The notes beneath the pieces were generated by a model. That model was not told where the DNA came from and did not search any database. It was given only the letters and a program-made list of their open reading frames with translations. Of a stretch of 64,000 bases of DNA, positions 53,198-63,590 are shown one piece after another (position 1 is the stretch's first letter; the number at the start of each line of letters is the position of its first letter). The stretch comes from an uncultured Blastocatellia bacterium (GTDB taxonomy: Bacteria > Acidobacteriota > Blastocatellia > Pyrinomonadales > Pyrinomonadaceae): NCBI GenBank assembly GCA_946480785.1, contig CAMLLD010000032.1:1-64000 (forward strand). The letters run 5' to 3'. Both the position numbers and the translations under genes were made by a program.

Positions 53198-55165
53198 ATG
53201 GCCCGTAGCAACTGGAAGCAGCTTAGCGCGTTGGTTTTGCTCCTGGCCTTCGCCTGCGCGAGCTGGTCGTGCACGGTCGCTTCGAGCAACGAGCTCTACT
53301 TCGGCAAAACGGACCCGCCCGCGCGCAACATCTTTCGCTACGTCACGGGCGACGAGCCTGAATCACTCGATCCCGCGATAAGTAACGGCCAACCCGAAGC
53401 GCGCATCTACATGGCGCTCTACGAGGGACTCGTCGAATACGATCCGAAAACAGTCGGCCCTATTCCAGCACTCGCCACGCACTGGCGCCCCAACAACGAC
53501 GCTTCCGAATTCACATTCTACTTGCGTCACAACGGCCGCTGGTCCAACGGCGATCCGATCGACGCGAATGATTTCGTTTACAGCTTTCGCCGCGTGCTCT
53601 CGCCGCAGGTCGCTTCGCGCAATGCCTACATGGCCTATTACATCAAGTATGCGCAGGCCTACAACGAAGGCGCCGTGTTCGTGCGCGATCAGAAGACCGG
53701 AAACTTTCTGCTCGCCAAAGACTTTGACGAGACTGTGCAGGAACCGCTCAGCGCGACGCCGCTAGACAAGACGAAAGGTGAGTACGCCCCAACCGCGGAA
53801 GATCCAAACCAACCAGCCGACTCCGCGATCCATCAATCGTTCCACACACCGCTGCGCCTGACAGTGCCCGGCGACGCGAAGGCGCGCACGAAACTGCTGA
53901 ACGCCAACGCCAAACTGAAAGCCGCACTCGAAGGTAAAGAACTCGTTCCGGTCAAAGCAGAAGACATCGGAGTGGAAGCGGTCGATCAATACACGTTGCG
54001 GATCTGCCTGACGTCGCCGGCGCCGTTCTTTACCGGCATGTTGGCCCACCAGGCGTTTCGCATTGTGCCGCGCAAGATCGTCGAGCAGTACGGCGCGCAA
54101 TGGGCGCAGCCGGAACACATCGTTACCTGTGGTCCATTCAAAGTGAAGACGTGGCGGCCGTACGACAAGCTCGTCGTCGAACGCGACCCGATGTATTGGG
54201 ACGCCGCCAACGTCAAGCTTGATGAGATCTACTTCTATCCGATGTCGGACAACCCGACGATCATGAACCTCTACAAGGTCGGCGAGATCGACGCTGTGTT
54301 GAACCACACAGTGCCGAATGCGTGGCTGCACGTCGTGCGGGAAAAGAAGGACTACATGAACGCAGTCGAAGCCGGCATCGATTACCTGACCATCAACGTA
54401 ACGAAGCCGCCGATGAACGACGTGCGCGTGCGGCGCGCCTTCAACATGTCGGTCGATAAGGAGGCGTGGGCCGCGTGGCGCAAAATCGTAAAGCCGCTGA
54501 CGGCATTCACACCCGAGAAGATTTTCCCCGGCTATACACAACCGACTGGCGACGCTTTCAATCCGGAAGAAGCGCGCAAGCTGCTGGGCCAGGCCGGTTT
54601 CCCAGTCACGAAAAACGGCGACGGCAGCTACTCGTGTCCCAAGTTTCCGAAAGAGATCGAGTTCATTTACAACACGCAGGAATCCAACAAAGCGATGGCC
54701 GAGTGGATGCAGGCGCAGTGGAAACAGCACCTCGGTATCACCGTCAACCTGCGCAACATGGACTGGAAGACTTTTCTCGTCGCGCGATCGAAGCTCGACT
54801 ACAACGGGTTCGCCCGCTCCGCATGGGGCGCCGATTACATGGACCCGTTTACGTTCCTGAGTTTGTTTTATACCGGCGGCGACAGCGGCACTGGCTGGCA
54901 GGATCCGAAATACGTGGCGCTGCTCGACGAAGGCAATCGTTCACTCGATCCGCACAAGCGTTATGAGCTGCTCGCGCAGGCCGAGGCATACATGCTCAAA
55001 GCGCAGCCGGTTATTCCGCTCGATACGTCCTCGGTTAACTGGGTGAAGAAGCCGTACGTCAAAGGGATGTATCCTAACGCGGGCTCGTTATTCGCGTGGA
55101 AGTATGTCTACATCGAACGCGATCCGGCCAAGTGGGACTCGGGCACGCCGAGTTTGGCCGAGTAG
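53198..55165 (+). CDS. Oligopeptide/dipeptide ABC importer substrate-binding protein
   Basis: The 655-residue SBP_bac_5 protein captures peptides outside the membrane. A signal peptide (about 1-27) ends in a Cys-rich stretch (ACASWSC), so a lipid anchor is possible although the lipobox is not canonical. Family motifs YVTGDEPESLDPA and the repeated YLTINVTKPP are clear. An insert at about 155-240, between the AYNEGAVF segment and QYTLRICL, makes it longer than the usual 530-560. GGAGG supports ATG 53198 over the in-frame TTG upstream. It heads a five-gene operon. Confidence 0.9.
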   Translation: MARSNWKQLSALVLLLAFACASWSCTVASSNELYFGKTDPPARNIFRYVTGDEPESLDPAISNGQPEARIYMALYEGLVEYDPKTVGPIPALATHWRPNNDASEFTFYLRHNGRWSNGDPIDANDFVYSFRRVLSPQVASRNAYMAYYIKYAQAYNEGAVFVRDQKTGNFLLAKDFDETVQEPLSATPLDKTKGEYAPTAEDPNQPADSAIHQSFHTPLRLTVPGDAKARTKLLNANAKLKAALEGKELVPVKAEDIGVEAVDQYTLRICLTSPAPFFTGMLAHQAFRIVPRKIVEQYGAQWAQPEHIVTCGPFKVKTWRPYDKLVVERDPMYWDAANVKLDEIYFYPMSDNPTIMNLYKVGEIDAVLNHTVPNAWLHVVREKKDYMNAVEAGIDYLTINVTKPPMNDVRVRRAFNMSVDKEAWAAWRKIVKPLTAFTPEKIFPGYTQPTGDAFNPEEARKLLGQAGFPVTKNGDGSYSCPKFPKEIEFIYNTQESNKAMAEWMQAQWKQHLGITVNLRNMDWKTFLVARSKLDYNGFARSAWGADYMDPFTFLSLFYTGGDSGTGWQDPKYVALLDEGNRSLDPHKRYELLAQAEAYMLKAQPVIPLDTSSVNWVKKPYVKGMYPNAGSLFAWKYVYIERDPAKWDSGTPSLAE

Positions 55166-55177
55166 CAAAACGTCTAA

Positions 55178-56104
55178 ATGGTTCGCTTCATAATCAGACG
55201 CCTTCTGGTCACGATCCCAACGATTCTGGTCGTGATCACGATCACCTGGACCTTGATCAAACTAGCTCCCGGAAATTTCTATTCCGGCGAGAAGCGACTG
55301 CCGCCCGCCATCGAAAAGAACATCCGCGAAAAGTACGGCCTCGACAAGCCGTGGTATCAGCAATACGGCAAGACGATGTGGGCCATCATTCGCCACTTCG
55401 ACTTCGGCACGTCGCTGAGGTTCGAAGGACAATCGGTTAACACGATCATCTGGCGCTCGCTGCCCGTCTCCGCGGCGGTGGGGATTCTCGCTTACATCCT
55501 CGCGCTCGTGATCGGCATTGCCGTGGGTTCGATCGCTGCGTTGAAACAAAACTCGCGTTGGGACTACGCGTCGATGGCGCTGGCGATGCTCGGCATTTCC
55601 GTGCCCAATTTCGTGCTTGGTCCGATTCTCGTGCTCGTGTTTTCGCTGAGTCTCTACTGGTTGCCGCCTTCGCGTTGGGGCGGTTTTCCGAGCCGGAACC
55701 TGATCCTGCCGGTGATCACACTCTCGGCGATCTACATGGCTTACATCGCGCGGCTCACACGCGCCGGCATGTTGGAAGTGCTGCGCTCCGATTACATCCG
55801 CACCGCGCGCGCCAAGGGACTCAGCGAAAAGGACGTGCTGATCCGCCATGCACTGCGCGGTGGCTTGATGCCGGTGGTTTCTTACACCGGGCCAGCGCTC
55901 GCGTTCCTGTTGACGGGAACAGTCGTGGTCGAGCGCATCTTCGCGCTGCCGGGTTTGGGAAACTACTTCATCCAGGCATCGCTCAATCGCGACGAGCCGC
56001 TGATCATCGGGATCGTCGCGTTCATCTCAATCACTTTGTTGCTCATGAATATGCTGGTCGATATTGCTTACGCTTTTCTCGATCCGCGCGTGAGATACCA
56101 GTAG
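55178..56104 (+). CDS. dppB: Oligopeptide importer permease (DppB-like)
   Basis: The 308-residue permease has six membrane helices and the conserved loop YIARLTRAGMLEVLRSDYIRTARAKGLSE (in parts: YIRTARAKGLSE), which contacts the ATPases. It lies 12 nt behind the binding protein gene and 3 nt before the second permease. Confidence 0.92.
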   Translation: MVRFIIRRLLVTIPTILVVITITWTLIKLAPGNFYSGEKRLPPAIEKNIREKYGLDKPWYQQYGKTMWAIIRHFDFGTSLRFEGQSVNTIIWRSLPVSAAVGILAYILALVIGIAVGSIAALKQNSRWDYASMALAMLGISVPNFVLGPILVLVFSLSLYWLPPSRWGGFPSRNLILPVITLSAIYMAYIARLTRAGMLEVLRSDYIRTARAKGLSEKDVLIRHALRGGLMPVVSYTGPALAFLLTGTVVVERIFALPGLGNYFIQASLNRDEPLIIGIVAFISITLLLMNMLVDIAYAFLDPRVRYQ

Positions 56105-56107
56105 CTA

Positions 56108-57097
56108 ATGGTCGAGCCGGAAATAAAGATCGGGCCGGAAGAGGCCGTCGCCGAAGATACGCATGTGGACGCCGGCGAGTTTGTCCGTGGCACGTCGCTT
56201 TGGCGCGACGCGTGGCGACGGTTACTCAAGAATAAGCTGGCTGTGTTTGGTCTCATCGTCGTGATTCTGGTCACGATCGCCTCGATCATTGGCCCGCTGC
56301 TGATCAAAAAGATCTTCGGCTTTACGCCTGATTACATTCCGACGGAGAACCAACAACTCGTCAGATCGTTTCCGCCGTTCACTGGACCAAACGGCGAGTT
56401 TTCGTGGGCGCATCCGATGGGCACTGACAATGCCGGACGCGATCAGTTCGCGCGCGTGTTGCAGGGCGGGCAGATCTCGTTGTTTGTCGGCATTATCGCG
56501 ACGCTCGTTTCTCTCGTCATCGGCGTGAGCTACGGCGCGGTTGCAGGTTATCTCGGCGGCCGCATCGATAACCTGATGATGCGCATCGTCGACGTGCTTT
56601 ACTCACTGCCGTACATCATCGTGGTGATCGTGTTGCTGGCGATGTTTCGCAGCCAGACACCGCGCGGACAGTTGGCGCTCCTGTTCATCGCGCTCGGTTC
56701 CGTGTCGTGGTTGACGATGGCGCGCATCGTGCGCGGGCAGGTGCTGTCGTTGAAGAACCAGGAGTTTGTTACCGCGGCACGTGCGACGGGCGTCTCGACG
56801 ACGCGCATCATCTTTCGCCACCTCGTGCCGAATACGCTCGGACCAGTGATCGTCTACGCCACGCTGACGATTCCGCAGATCATGTTGACCGAAGCGTTTC
56901 TGTCGTTTCTCGGTCTGGGCGTGCAGGCGCCGCTCGCATCGTGGGGCAGTCTTGCGGCGGATGGCGTGCAGAACATCGCGATTTTCCCGTGGCAGTTGAT
57001 CTTTCCCGGCGTGACGATGGCGTTGACTTTGTTTTCTTTGAATTTCCTGGGTGACGGTTTGCGAGACGCGCTCGATCCCCAGATGAGGACCACTTGA
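56108..57097 (+). CDS. dppC: Oligopeptide importer permease (DppC-like)
   Basis: The 329-residue permease has six helices, an N-terminal tail of about 35 residues typical of DppC/OppC, and the ATPase-contact loop FVTAARATGVSTTRI. The last base of its stop overlaps the next gene. Confidence 0.92.
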   Translation: MVEPEIKIGPEEAVAEDTHVDAGEFVRGTSLWRDAWRRLLKNKLAVFGLIVVILVTIASIIGPLLIKKIFGFTPDYIPTENQQLVRSFPPFTGPNGEFSWAHPMGTDNAGRDQFARVLQGGQISLFVGIIATLVSLVIGVSYGAVAGYLGGRIDNLMMRIVDVLYSLPYIIVVIVLLAMFRSQTPRGQLALLFIALGSVSWLTMARIVRGQVLSLKNQEFVTAARATGVSTTRIIFRHLVPNTLGPVIVYATLTIPQIMLTEAFLSFLGLGVQAPLASWGSLAADGVQNIAIFPWQLIFPGVTMALTLFSLNFLGDGLRDALDPQMRTT

Positions 57098-58092
57098 GCC
57101 TGCTCGAGGTAAAGAATCTCCGCACTTACTTCAACACTGATGACGGTCTCGTAAAGGCCGTCGATGGCATCTCGTTTCAACTCGAGCCTGGCGAGACTCT
57201 CGGCATCGTTGGTGAATCGGGTTCGGGTAAGTCGGTCACGAATCTTTCGATCCTGCGTCTCATTCCCGAGCCGCCGGGAAGGATCGCCGGCGGTGAAGTG
57301 CTCTTCAAAGGCGAAGACATCCTGTCGCTATCAGCGGAAGCCGTGCGCAAGATCCGCGGCCGCCGCATTGCGATGATCTTTCAGGATCCGATGACCTCAC
57401 TCAATCCGTTCATGAAGATCTCGAAGCAACTAATGGAGATGACCGAACTGCATCTCGGTCACACAAAAGCACAAGCTTACGAACATGCTATCCGCATGTT
57501 GGAAACTGTCGGCATTCCCGATGCACGCGCGCGGGCGAACAGTTATCCGCACGAGTTCTCCGGCGGCATGCGCCAACGCGTCATGATCGCGATGGCGCTT
57601 TCGTGCGAACCCGAACTGCTCATCGCTGACGAGCCAACGACCGCGCTCGACGTCACGATTCAGGCGCAGATCCTCGAGCTGATCAAGAAACTGAAACAGG
57701 AAACCGGAACGAGCGTCATTCTGATCACCCACGATCTCGGCGTCGTCGCCGGCATGACCGATCACGTGATCGTCATGTACGCCGGGAAGATTTTCGAGCA
57801 GGCACGAACGAAAGAACTGTTCGCGTCTCCGGGTAATCCATACACGAAGGGGCTGTTGCGATCGGTCCCCGATCCGACCGCTGAACAGGGCAAGCTGTAC
57901 CAAATTCCCGGACTGCCGCCGGACGTGGCCCATTTGAAGCCCGGCTGTCCTTTTGCCGATCGTTGCGAACGCGCCGAAGAGATCTGCCGGCGCGAGTTTC
58001 CGCCGTTCGTCGAGTTAACACCCGATCATCATTCGCTTTGTCATTTCGCCAATGAAGTCTATGCCGAGTCAGTCAACGCCAAACGCGCCTGA
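57094..58092 (+). CDS. dppD: Oligopeptide importer ATPase (DppD-like)
   Basis: The 332-residue ATPase has Walker A GESGSGKS, signature [10 protein letters not shown], Walker [13 protein letters not shown], and the C-terminal Cys-rich oligopeptide/dipeptide-transporter motif near residues 285-300 ([16 protein letters not shown]), which in relatives holds an iron-sulfur cluster. The start is TTG in an overlap with dppC (TTGA). Confidence 0.92.
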   Translation: MSLLEVKNLRTYFNTDDGLVKAVDGISFQLEPGETLGIVGESGSGKSVTNLSILRLIPEPPGRIAGGEVLFKGEDILSLSAEAVRKIRGRRIAMIFQDPMTSLNPFMKISKQLMEMTELHLGHTKAQAYEHAIRMLETVGIPDARARANSYPHEFSGGMRQRVMIAMALSCEPELLIADEPTTALDVTIQAQILELIKKLKQETGTSVILITHDLGVVAGMTDHVIVMYAGKIFEQARTKELFASPGNPYTKGLLRSVPDPTAEQGKLYQIPGLPPDVAHLKPGCPFADRCERAEEICRREFPPFVELTPDHHSLCHFANEVYAESVNAKRA

Positions 58093-59095
58093 AACGATCG
58101 TCGCCATTCGCGATCTGAAGGTGCACTTCAATCTCGGTCACGATCGCGTGGTCAAAGCCGTCGACGGCGTCACGCTCGACATCCTCGCGGGCGAAACGCT
58201 CGGCCTCGTCGGCGAATCAGGCTGCGGCAAGTCGACGCTCGGCCGCGCCGTGTTGCGACTCACCGAACCGACGAGCGGACAAGTTCTTTATCGCAACCAG
58301 GACCTGGCCCATCTCTCAAGCAAGCAACTGCGCGAACAGCGCCGTCACCTGCAAATCATCTTTCAGGATCCGTACGCCTCGTTGAATCCACGCATGACGG
58401 TGGGCCAGATCGTCGGCGAACCGCTCGAAACTTTCAAACTCGCACGCGGCAGGGAAGCCGAACAACGAGTGCAGGAATTACTCGAAACCGTAGGCCTCAG
58501 CAAGCGGTTCATCAAACGTTATCCGCACGAGTTCTCCGGCGGGCAACGCCAGCGCATCGGCATCGCGCGCGCACTCGCCGTCGATCCCGATTTCATTGTC
58601 GCTGACGAACCGATCTCCGCGCTCGACGTTTCGATTCAGGCGCAGATCATGAACCTGCTCGAGAAGTTGCGGCGCGAGAAGAACCTCACTTATCTTTTTA
58701 TCTCACACGACCTGCGGGCCATCAGACACGTTTCGGATCGCGTGGCGGTGATGTATCTCGGCAAGCTCGTCGAGATTGCCGATGCCAAAACGATCTACGT
58801 CGAGCCGTTGATGCCTTACACGAAGGCACTCATCTCGGCAGTGCCGGTGCCCGATCCGGAGGTCGAAGCGACGCGACAACGCATCGTGCTGGAAGGCGAC
58901 GTGCCCTCGCCGATCAAGCCGCCGTCGGGTTGTCCTTTTCACACGCGCTGTCCGTATGCGATTGATGTTTGCAAGGAGGTGGTTCCTCAACTGGTTGAGA
59001 TCAAGCCGGCGCATTACGCGGCTTGCATCAGGATCAGCCCGGCCATGCCCCACATCGAGGACGTTCCGCCCGGCGCCGCTCCCGGCCTCGATTAG
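58052..59095 (+). CDS. dppF: Oligopeptide importer ATPase (DppF-like)
   Basis: The 347-residue ATPase has Walker [10 protein letters not shown], signature [10 protein letters not shown], Walker [13 protein letters not shown] and the C-terminal Cys motif [15 protein letters not shown]. It overlaps dppD by 41 nt; ATG 58061 is an alternative start. With dppD it forms the ATPase pair of the importer. Confidence 0.91.
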   Translation: MKSMPSQSTPNAPETIVAIRDLKVHFNLGHDRVVKAVDGVTLDILAGETLGLVGESGCGKSTLGRAVLRLTEPTSGQVLYRNQDLAHLSSKQLREQRRHLQIIFQDPYASLNPRMTVGQIVGEPLETFKLARGREAEQRVQELLETVGLSKRFIKRYPHEFSGGQRQRIGIARALAVDPDFIVADEPISALDVSIQAQIMNLLEKLRREKNLTYLFISHDLRAIRHVSDRVAVMYLGKLVEIADAKTIYVEPLMPYTKALISAVPVPDPEVEATRQRIVLEGDVPSPIKPPSGCPFHTRCPYAIDVCKEVVPQLVEIKPAHYAACIRISPAMPHIEDVPPGAAPGLD

Positions 59096-59223
59096 GGTTG
59101 ACCGCGCTTTTGTGGCACTTTCTCACTGATTGCTGTTGAAATCCCCTCTGTATTGACTGTTTAGCACTAAGGTAATCCTCGTGTGCGGATGAGGGACAGC
59201 TATATGCTTGTGCCCGGACGCTG

Positions 59224-60924
59224 ATGGTTAAGAAGTCCCCCATTGCCCCGAATACTCAGGAACACCGCGAAGATGCCCCTCCCGCGTGGCCGGAGGTGCA
59301 GGACGGGCTCGCGGCCAACTCGGGCCTCTCGCTGCTGCTGGTCGATGGGCATCAGCCGCCCGCGCTCGTCGTTTCCAATAACAATTCGATCTGCGAGGCG
59401 TTTCAGACGTCGCCGGAGTATGTGAAACTCTGCGACCCGTATTGCGGCGTCGCACACGCAGAAGCGATCAAGGCCGGTGGCACTGTCGAATATAAATGCC
59501 ACGCCGGGTTGAACTGTTTTGCAAAGCCGGTCGAGATCGGCGGCGGTAAGCGGAAGCTCGCAGTCATCGGTGGCCGCGCGTTTACGAAGAGCGTTGATTA
59601 CCGGCAACTGATCGAACGCTTTCGCAGTGGCGAGCTGCAGAGTCTGGCGACAGACGAGACGTTTGCGAATGTGATTTTTTCCGAAGCGCAACGGCTCGAT
59701 GAGCTGGCGGAACGTGTCGAACGGACCACGGATCGTTTTCATGTTGCGTCGTCGAATGGATCTGCCAAGACCGCTAAACCGAAATCACAGCCGGAGGTTG
59801 AGGCTGTGGTTTCGATCACGCCGCCCACCGCGGTAAAACCGGATCTCGAGCAGGAAGTTCGCCGTTTGCGCGGCGAGCTCGAACAGCGCTCACGTCTCAC
59901 CAACTCGCTGCAGCATTTTCTCGAACGCATCAGCGGCGACGACCCAGTGAAAACTTACAACTCGATCGTCAGCAACTCGAAAGAGTTGCTGCAGTCGGAA
60001 CGCGCATCGCTGCTCGTGCTCAAGGAGAGCTCCAACGAGCTCGTCATGAAAGCGGCCAGCGGTCTCGCGACCGATCCGACAAAGGTTGGACCAATTCGCG
60101 TCGGCGAAGGCGTGTCGGGCCACGTCATCGACAGCGGACAACCGATCGTCGCGAGAGACCTGCGGCTCGAAGGTCACAAACCCGCGCCGCCTGAGCGCCG
60201 CTACAAAACAAACTCCTTCATCAGCTATCCGATCACGATCGGCGGGCGCAAAGTCGGGGTTTTGAATGTTACCGATAAATCCGGCGGGCGCACGTTTGAC
60301 GAGGTCGATCTCGGACTGCTCGAGATCATCGGACCACAAGTCGCGCTCGCGCTCGAACGTGCCGGATGGCAGGAACGTGCGACTGAGTTTCAACTGATGT
60401 CGATCACCGATCCGCTCACGGCGTTGCCGAACCGGCGCTATCTCGAAGAGCGACTCATGGAAGAGTTGAACCGCTCGAAGCGCTACGACTTCCCGATGAG
60501 TTTCCTGATGATCGACATCGACGACTTCAAGGCTTACAACGATAACAACGGTCACCAAGCCGGCGACCTCGCGCTACAGATCACAGCGCATTGTTTGAAA
60601 GGCGGCCTGCGTTCCGCGGACGTCGCGTCGCGTTACGGCGGCGAAGAGTTCTGCATTCTCCTGCCGCAAACCGGCCTCTCCGAAGCCGGCTCGATCGCGG
60701 ATCGCATTCGCCAGCGCGTGAGCACGACGCACTTTCCGCACGGCAAGACACAGCCGTTGGGCCGCGTGACCGTGAGCATCGGCGTCTCGACGTTTTCTGC
60801 ACTCGTCAACACTTCCGAAAACATTATCGCCGCCGCGGACCGCGCGCTTTACCAGGCGAAGAACAGGGGCAAGGACCGCGTCGTCTTCTACGGCGAAGAG
60901 GGCGTGCAAAACCAGCAGTCATGA
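59224..60924 (+). CDS. PocR-GAF-GGDEF diguanylate cyclase
   Basis: The 566-residue protein begins with a PocR-like ligand domain with Cys residues C57, C70, C74, C92 and C98 (CDPYCGVAHAEAI, CHAGLNCF), which may bind a metal or small ligand. A GAF domain (about 235-390) and a GGDEF domain (GGEEF 472-476) follow. The inhibitory RxxD site RSAD (463-466) is intact. It has no membrane helix. The stop overlaps the next gene (ATGA). It likely makes cyclic di-GMP under control of its sensory domain. Confidence 0.88.
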   Translation: MVKKSPIAPNTQEHREDAPPAWPEVQDGLAANSGLSLLLVDGHQPPALVVSNNNSICEAFQTSPEYVKLCDPYCGVAHAEAIKAGGTVEYKCHAGLNCFAKPVEIGGGKRKLAVIGGRAFTKSVDYRQLIERFRSGELQSLATDETFANVIFSEAQRLDELAERVERTTDRFHVASSNGSAKTAKPKSQPEVEAVVSITPPTAVKPDLEQEVRRLRGELEQRSRLTNSLQHFLERISGDDPVKTYNSIVSNSKELLQSERASLLVLKESSNELVMKAASGLATDPTKVGPIRVGEGVSGHVIDSGQPIVARDLRLEGHKPAPPERRYKTNSFISYPITIGGRKVGVLNVTDKSGGRTFDEVDLGLLEIIGPQVALALERAGWQERATEFQLMSITDPLTALPNRRYLEERLMEELNRSKRYDFPMSFLMIDIDDFKAYNDNNGHQAGDLALQITAHCLKGGLRSADVASRYGGEEFCILLPQTGLSEAGSIADRIRQRVSTTHFPHGKTQPLGRVTVSIGVSTFSALVNTSENIIAAADRALYQAKNRGKDRVVFYGEEGVQNQQS

Positions 60925-63185
60925 TGAACCGGGGCAGCTCCAGCGAGAACTTTCGGCGCGTGCTCGGGCGCGTGACGCCGCCCGACTTTGTCGGCCGTAC
61001 ATCAGAGCTGGACCGCATCATGGCCCACGCTGCGCCCGCGAATGCCGGACGTGGTTTGTTGTTGCTGATGGAACCCTCCGCCGGTGTTTCCGAATTGCTG
61101 CGCCAGGCTTACGACCGGATCTTCAATCAACGCAGCGACGTCATCCCGATCTACTTCGCGTTTACGCGCAACGAAACGACCGCGGTGAGCGCGTCGATCG
61201 AGTTTCTCAACACGTTTCTCCAGCAGTACATCGCTTACCGGCGCGACGAACCGTTCGTGTCACACGCCACGCTGACGTTGCAGGAGCTGCTCGAACTCGC
61301 GCCGCCTGCCGATCACGAATGGATCGAGCAACTCGTCGACTCGTACACGCGGCTGCGTTTCAGCAACGACGACAAAGCGCTCGTTCGTTTCTGCCTCGGC
61401 GCGCCGCAACGCGTTCCGGCGGGTCGCGGCCGCCCGCTGATCATGCTAGACGGCGCGCAACTCGCCGAGTACATGAACGGTGTCGTTATTCTAGGCACGG
61501 AAGTGCTGCGTGTGTTTGCCCGCGGCGGATTCACTTTCGTACTCGCGGGTTTGCGGCGCCAGATTCTCGAAGCCGCACACGACGCTGAGTGTAACTTCGA
61601 ACAGCTCGACCTCCTCCGTCTGCAACAGCTCGATGCAAACGAGGCGCGCTCGCTGGTCGAGCACGTCGCCCAACGCCAGCACGTCGTCACGAGCGAAGCC
61701 GCGCGCGATCTGATGGTCCAACAGTTCGCCGGCAGTCCGTTCTTCATTAACATCTTCCTGCAAGCCGCGCGCGAGAAGCGTGTCACCCTCGATTCGTATC
61801 TCGATTGCGAACGACTTTACGTCGACGAACTGTTCGGTGGCCATTTGCACCGTCACTTCGCCGATCTGCTCGAAGAGATCTCGCCGCGGCTGGAAACGCG
61901 CCATCTGCTGATCCGCCTGTTATGGGAAGCAGCCGCGGGCGAGGACCAGGTATCGTCGTTTGAAGTTTGGCGTAAGCGTCTGCACATGACCGCAGGTGAG
62001 CTTCAGGAAGTATTACACCGTCTGCACGTGCAGGAGTTCGTGAACTGGGACGGGACGACGGTCGAAGCGGGCAGTGGACCACAAGCCTGGAAAGATTACT
62101 TGAAGATTCGCTATCGGCTCGACGTGTTGAATGAGCCGCGAGCGCTCGTCGTCGCCGATGCGCTTGCGGATGCGCTCAAACGCGCGCCACACACGATGGC
62201 GCGCCACTACAAACAGATCGCGCGCATCAGCCTGCGCGAACTCGTCTCACGCTTCAACACGCAACGCGTCCCGGCGGTCCTCTTCGATTACGCGACCTTC
62301 AGCCGCAAGTACAAAGGCCTCGAACCCGAGCGAGTCGCTACCGATCTCGACGCCGAGACCGACATGTTCAAGCTGCCGCAGACCGTGCACCTTGCAAGCT
62401 GCGCTGCTTTCAACAGCGACATGCGGCAGATCAGTGAAGACGAGCGGTGCCTCGTGGCCCACACGTTCGAGGACGGCAGCTATGCGGACGCGCAGGAGTG
62501 CATCTGGTTGATTGCCGACATCGAGTCGAAACTGGAGCTCGACCTTGAAGCCACTCGCGCGTGGTGCGACCGGTTCGAGACTCTCGCGGGCAGTCTGAAT
62601 TTCCGCCGCTTTCAGATCTGGCTCATTGCTAACGAAGGCTTCAGCGACGAAGCGAGCCGCTATTTAAGCGGCCTTAAAGCGTTTGGCTCGAGCCGCCAGC
62701 AACTCGAGCTGCTCGCCACTCGCATCAGCGAGACGCCGCGCGAGCCTGTTTCGTACGGAGGCGCACCGAACGAGTTTCTGATGGTGGTCCCGATGGGCGA
62801 GGACAACGAGCTGATCGCGGCCAACACGGCAGAGCAGATCGCCAAACGTTTGACCTTCCGGCCCGAGGCCATCAACCAGATCAAGACCGCCGTGGTCGAG
62901 GCGTGCATCAACGCTTTCGAGCACAGTTTCAGCCCGGATCGAAAAATATATCAACGTTTTCGCGTCGAAAGTGATAGATTAGTCGTCACTATTTCGAGTC
63001 GGGGCGTCGTACCTACGAATCTCAACGGTGCGAGCAGCCGCCCTGATACAACCGAAGCGGCAGAAGAACGGCGCGGATGGGGACTGAAACTTATCCGCAC
63101 ACTCATGGACGAAGTCGAGTTTGAAAAGGTCGACGACGGCACCAGTTTGCGCATGACCAAGTACATTCGCGATACGTCTTCATGA
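60921..63185 (+). CDS. Degenerate AAA-like ATPase domain fused to an RsbW-like histidine kinase-type ATPase domain
   Basis: The 754-residue protein starts with an ATPase-like region (DFVGRTSELDRIM, about 22-35), but the P-loop position reads MEPSAGVSE (50-58) without the invariant Lys. A LDGAQLAEYMN stretch stands where Walker B would be. A helical middle part (about 300-600) follows. The C terminus (about 625-745) is an anti-sigma-factor kinase-like ATPase: N box EACINAFEHS and GWGLKLIRTLMDEVEF, but the DxGxG box is replaced by SSRGVV. The STAS protein encoded after it is the likely partner. The start ATG 60921 overlaps the stop of the preceding gene. Confidence 0.82.
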   Translation: MMNRGSSSENFRRVLGRVTPPDFVGRTSELDRIMAHAAPANAGRGLLLLMEPSAGVSELLRQAYDRIFNQRSDVIPIYFAFTRNETTAVSASIEFLNTFLQQYIAYRRDEPFVSHATLTLQELLELAPPADHEWIEQLVDSYTRLRFSNDDKALVRFCLGAPQRVPAGRGRPLIMLDGAQLAEYMNGVVILGTEVLRVFARGGFTFVLAGLRRQILEAAHDAECNFEQLDLLRLQQLDANEARSLVEHVAQRQHVVTSEAARDLMVQQFAGSPFFINIFLQAAREKRVTLDSYLDCERLYVDELFGGHLHRHFADLLEEISPRLETRHLLIRLLWEAAAGEDQVSSFEVWRKRLHMTAGELQEVLHRLHVQEFVNWDGTTVEAGSGPQAWKDYLKIRYRLDVLNEPRALVVADALADALKRAPHTMARHYKQIARISLRELVSRFNTQRVPAVLFDYATFSRKYKGLEPERVATDLDAETDMFKLPQTVHLASCAAFNSDMRQISEDERCLVAHTFEDGSYADAQECIWLIADIESKLELDLEATRAWCDRFETLAGSLNFRRFQIWLIANEGFSDEASRYLSGLKAFGSSRQQLELLATRISETPREPVSYGGAPNEFLMVVPMGEDNELIAANTAEQIAKRLTFRPEAINQIKTAVVEACINAFEHSFSPDRKIYQRFRVESDRLVVTISSRGVVPTNLNGASSRPDTTEAAEERRGWGLKLIRTLMDEVEFEKVDDGTSLRMTKYIRDTSS

Positions 63186-63202
63186 TCCTCAGATGAAATG
63201 AC

Positions 63203-63583
63203 ATGGATAATACAAATGGCTCTTTGGTACGATCGCACTGCGTAGGTACCACGGCTGTTGTTTATGCCAGCGACTATCTGAACAAGCTAACGGGGGAAAA
63301 GATCGAACGTGAATGCCGCCGCCAACTCGAGGGCGGCTGCCACGCGCTGGTCATAGATTTCAGCGATACCAAACTCGTCAACAGTATCGGGATCTCGATC
63401 CTTTTAGGCATCATCGACGTCGCGGAGAAGAGCGGCGCGAGGATCGCTTTCTCCGAAGTAAACACGCAGACAGTGCAACTGTTCGAAATGCTCGGACTGA
63501 CGCGTCACGTGATCCTCGCTAAAGACGAGCGCGAGGCGTTGCTGGTACTTACTGGTTTCGAGACTAGTCCCGTCATCCATTGA
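63203..63583 (+). CDS. STAS-domain anti-sigma factor antagonist (RsbV/SpoIIAA-like)
   Basis: The 126-residue protein has the STAS fold with the phosphorylatable serine context LVNSIGISILLGII near residue 60. In partner switching it binds the kinase when dephosphorylated. It lies 17 nt behind the RsbW-like gene and just before the GAF-like gene. Confidence 0.9.
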   Translation: MDNTNGSLVRSHCVGTTAVVYASDYLNKLTGEKIERECRRQLEGGCHALVIDFSDTKLVNSIGISILLGIIDVAEKSGARIAFSEVNTQTVQLFEMLGLTRHVILAKDEREALLVLTGFETSPVIH

Positions 63584-63590
63584 TACGTTG

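Noticed and set aside
59112..59133. Possible sigma54 element before the PocR gene
   Set aside because: TGGCAC is present, but the GC of the -12 box is not at the required spacing.
60591..60920. Upstream extension of the AAA/RsbW-like gene
   Set aside because: It lies inside the GGDEF coding region in another frame; translation-coupled ATG 60921 is better.
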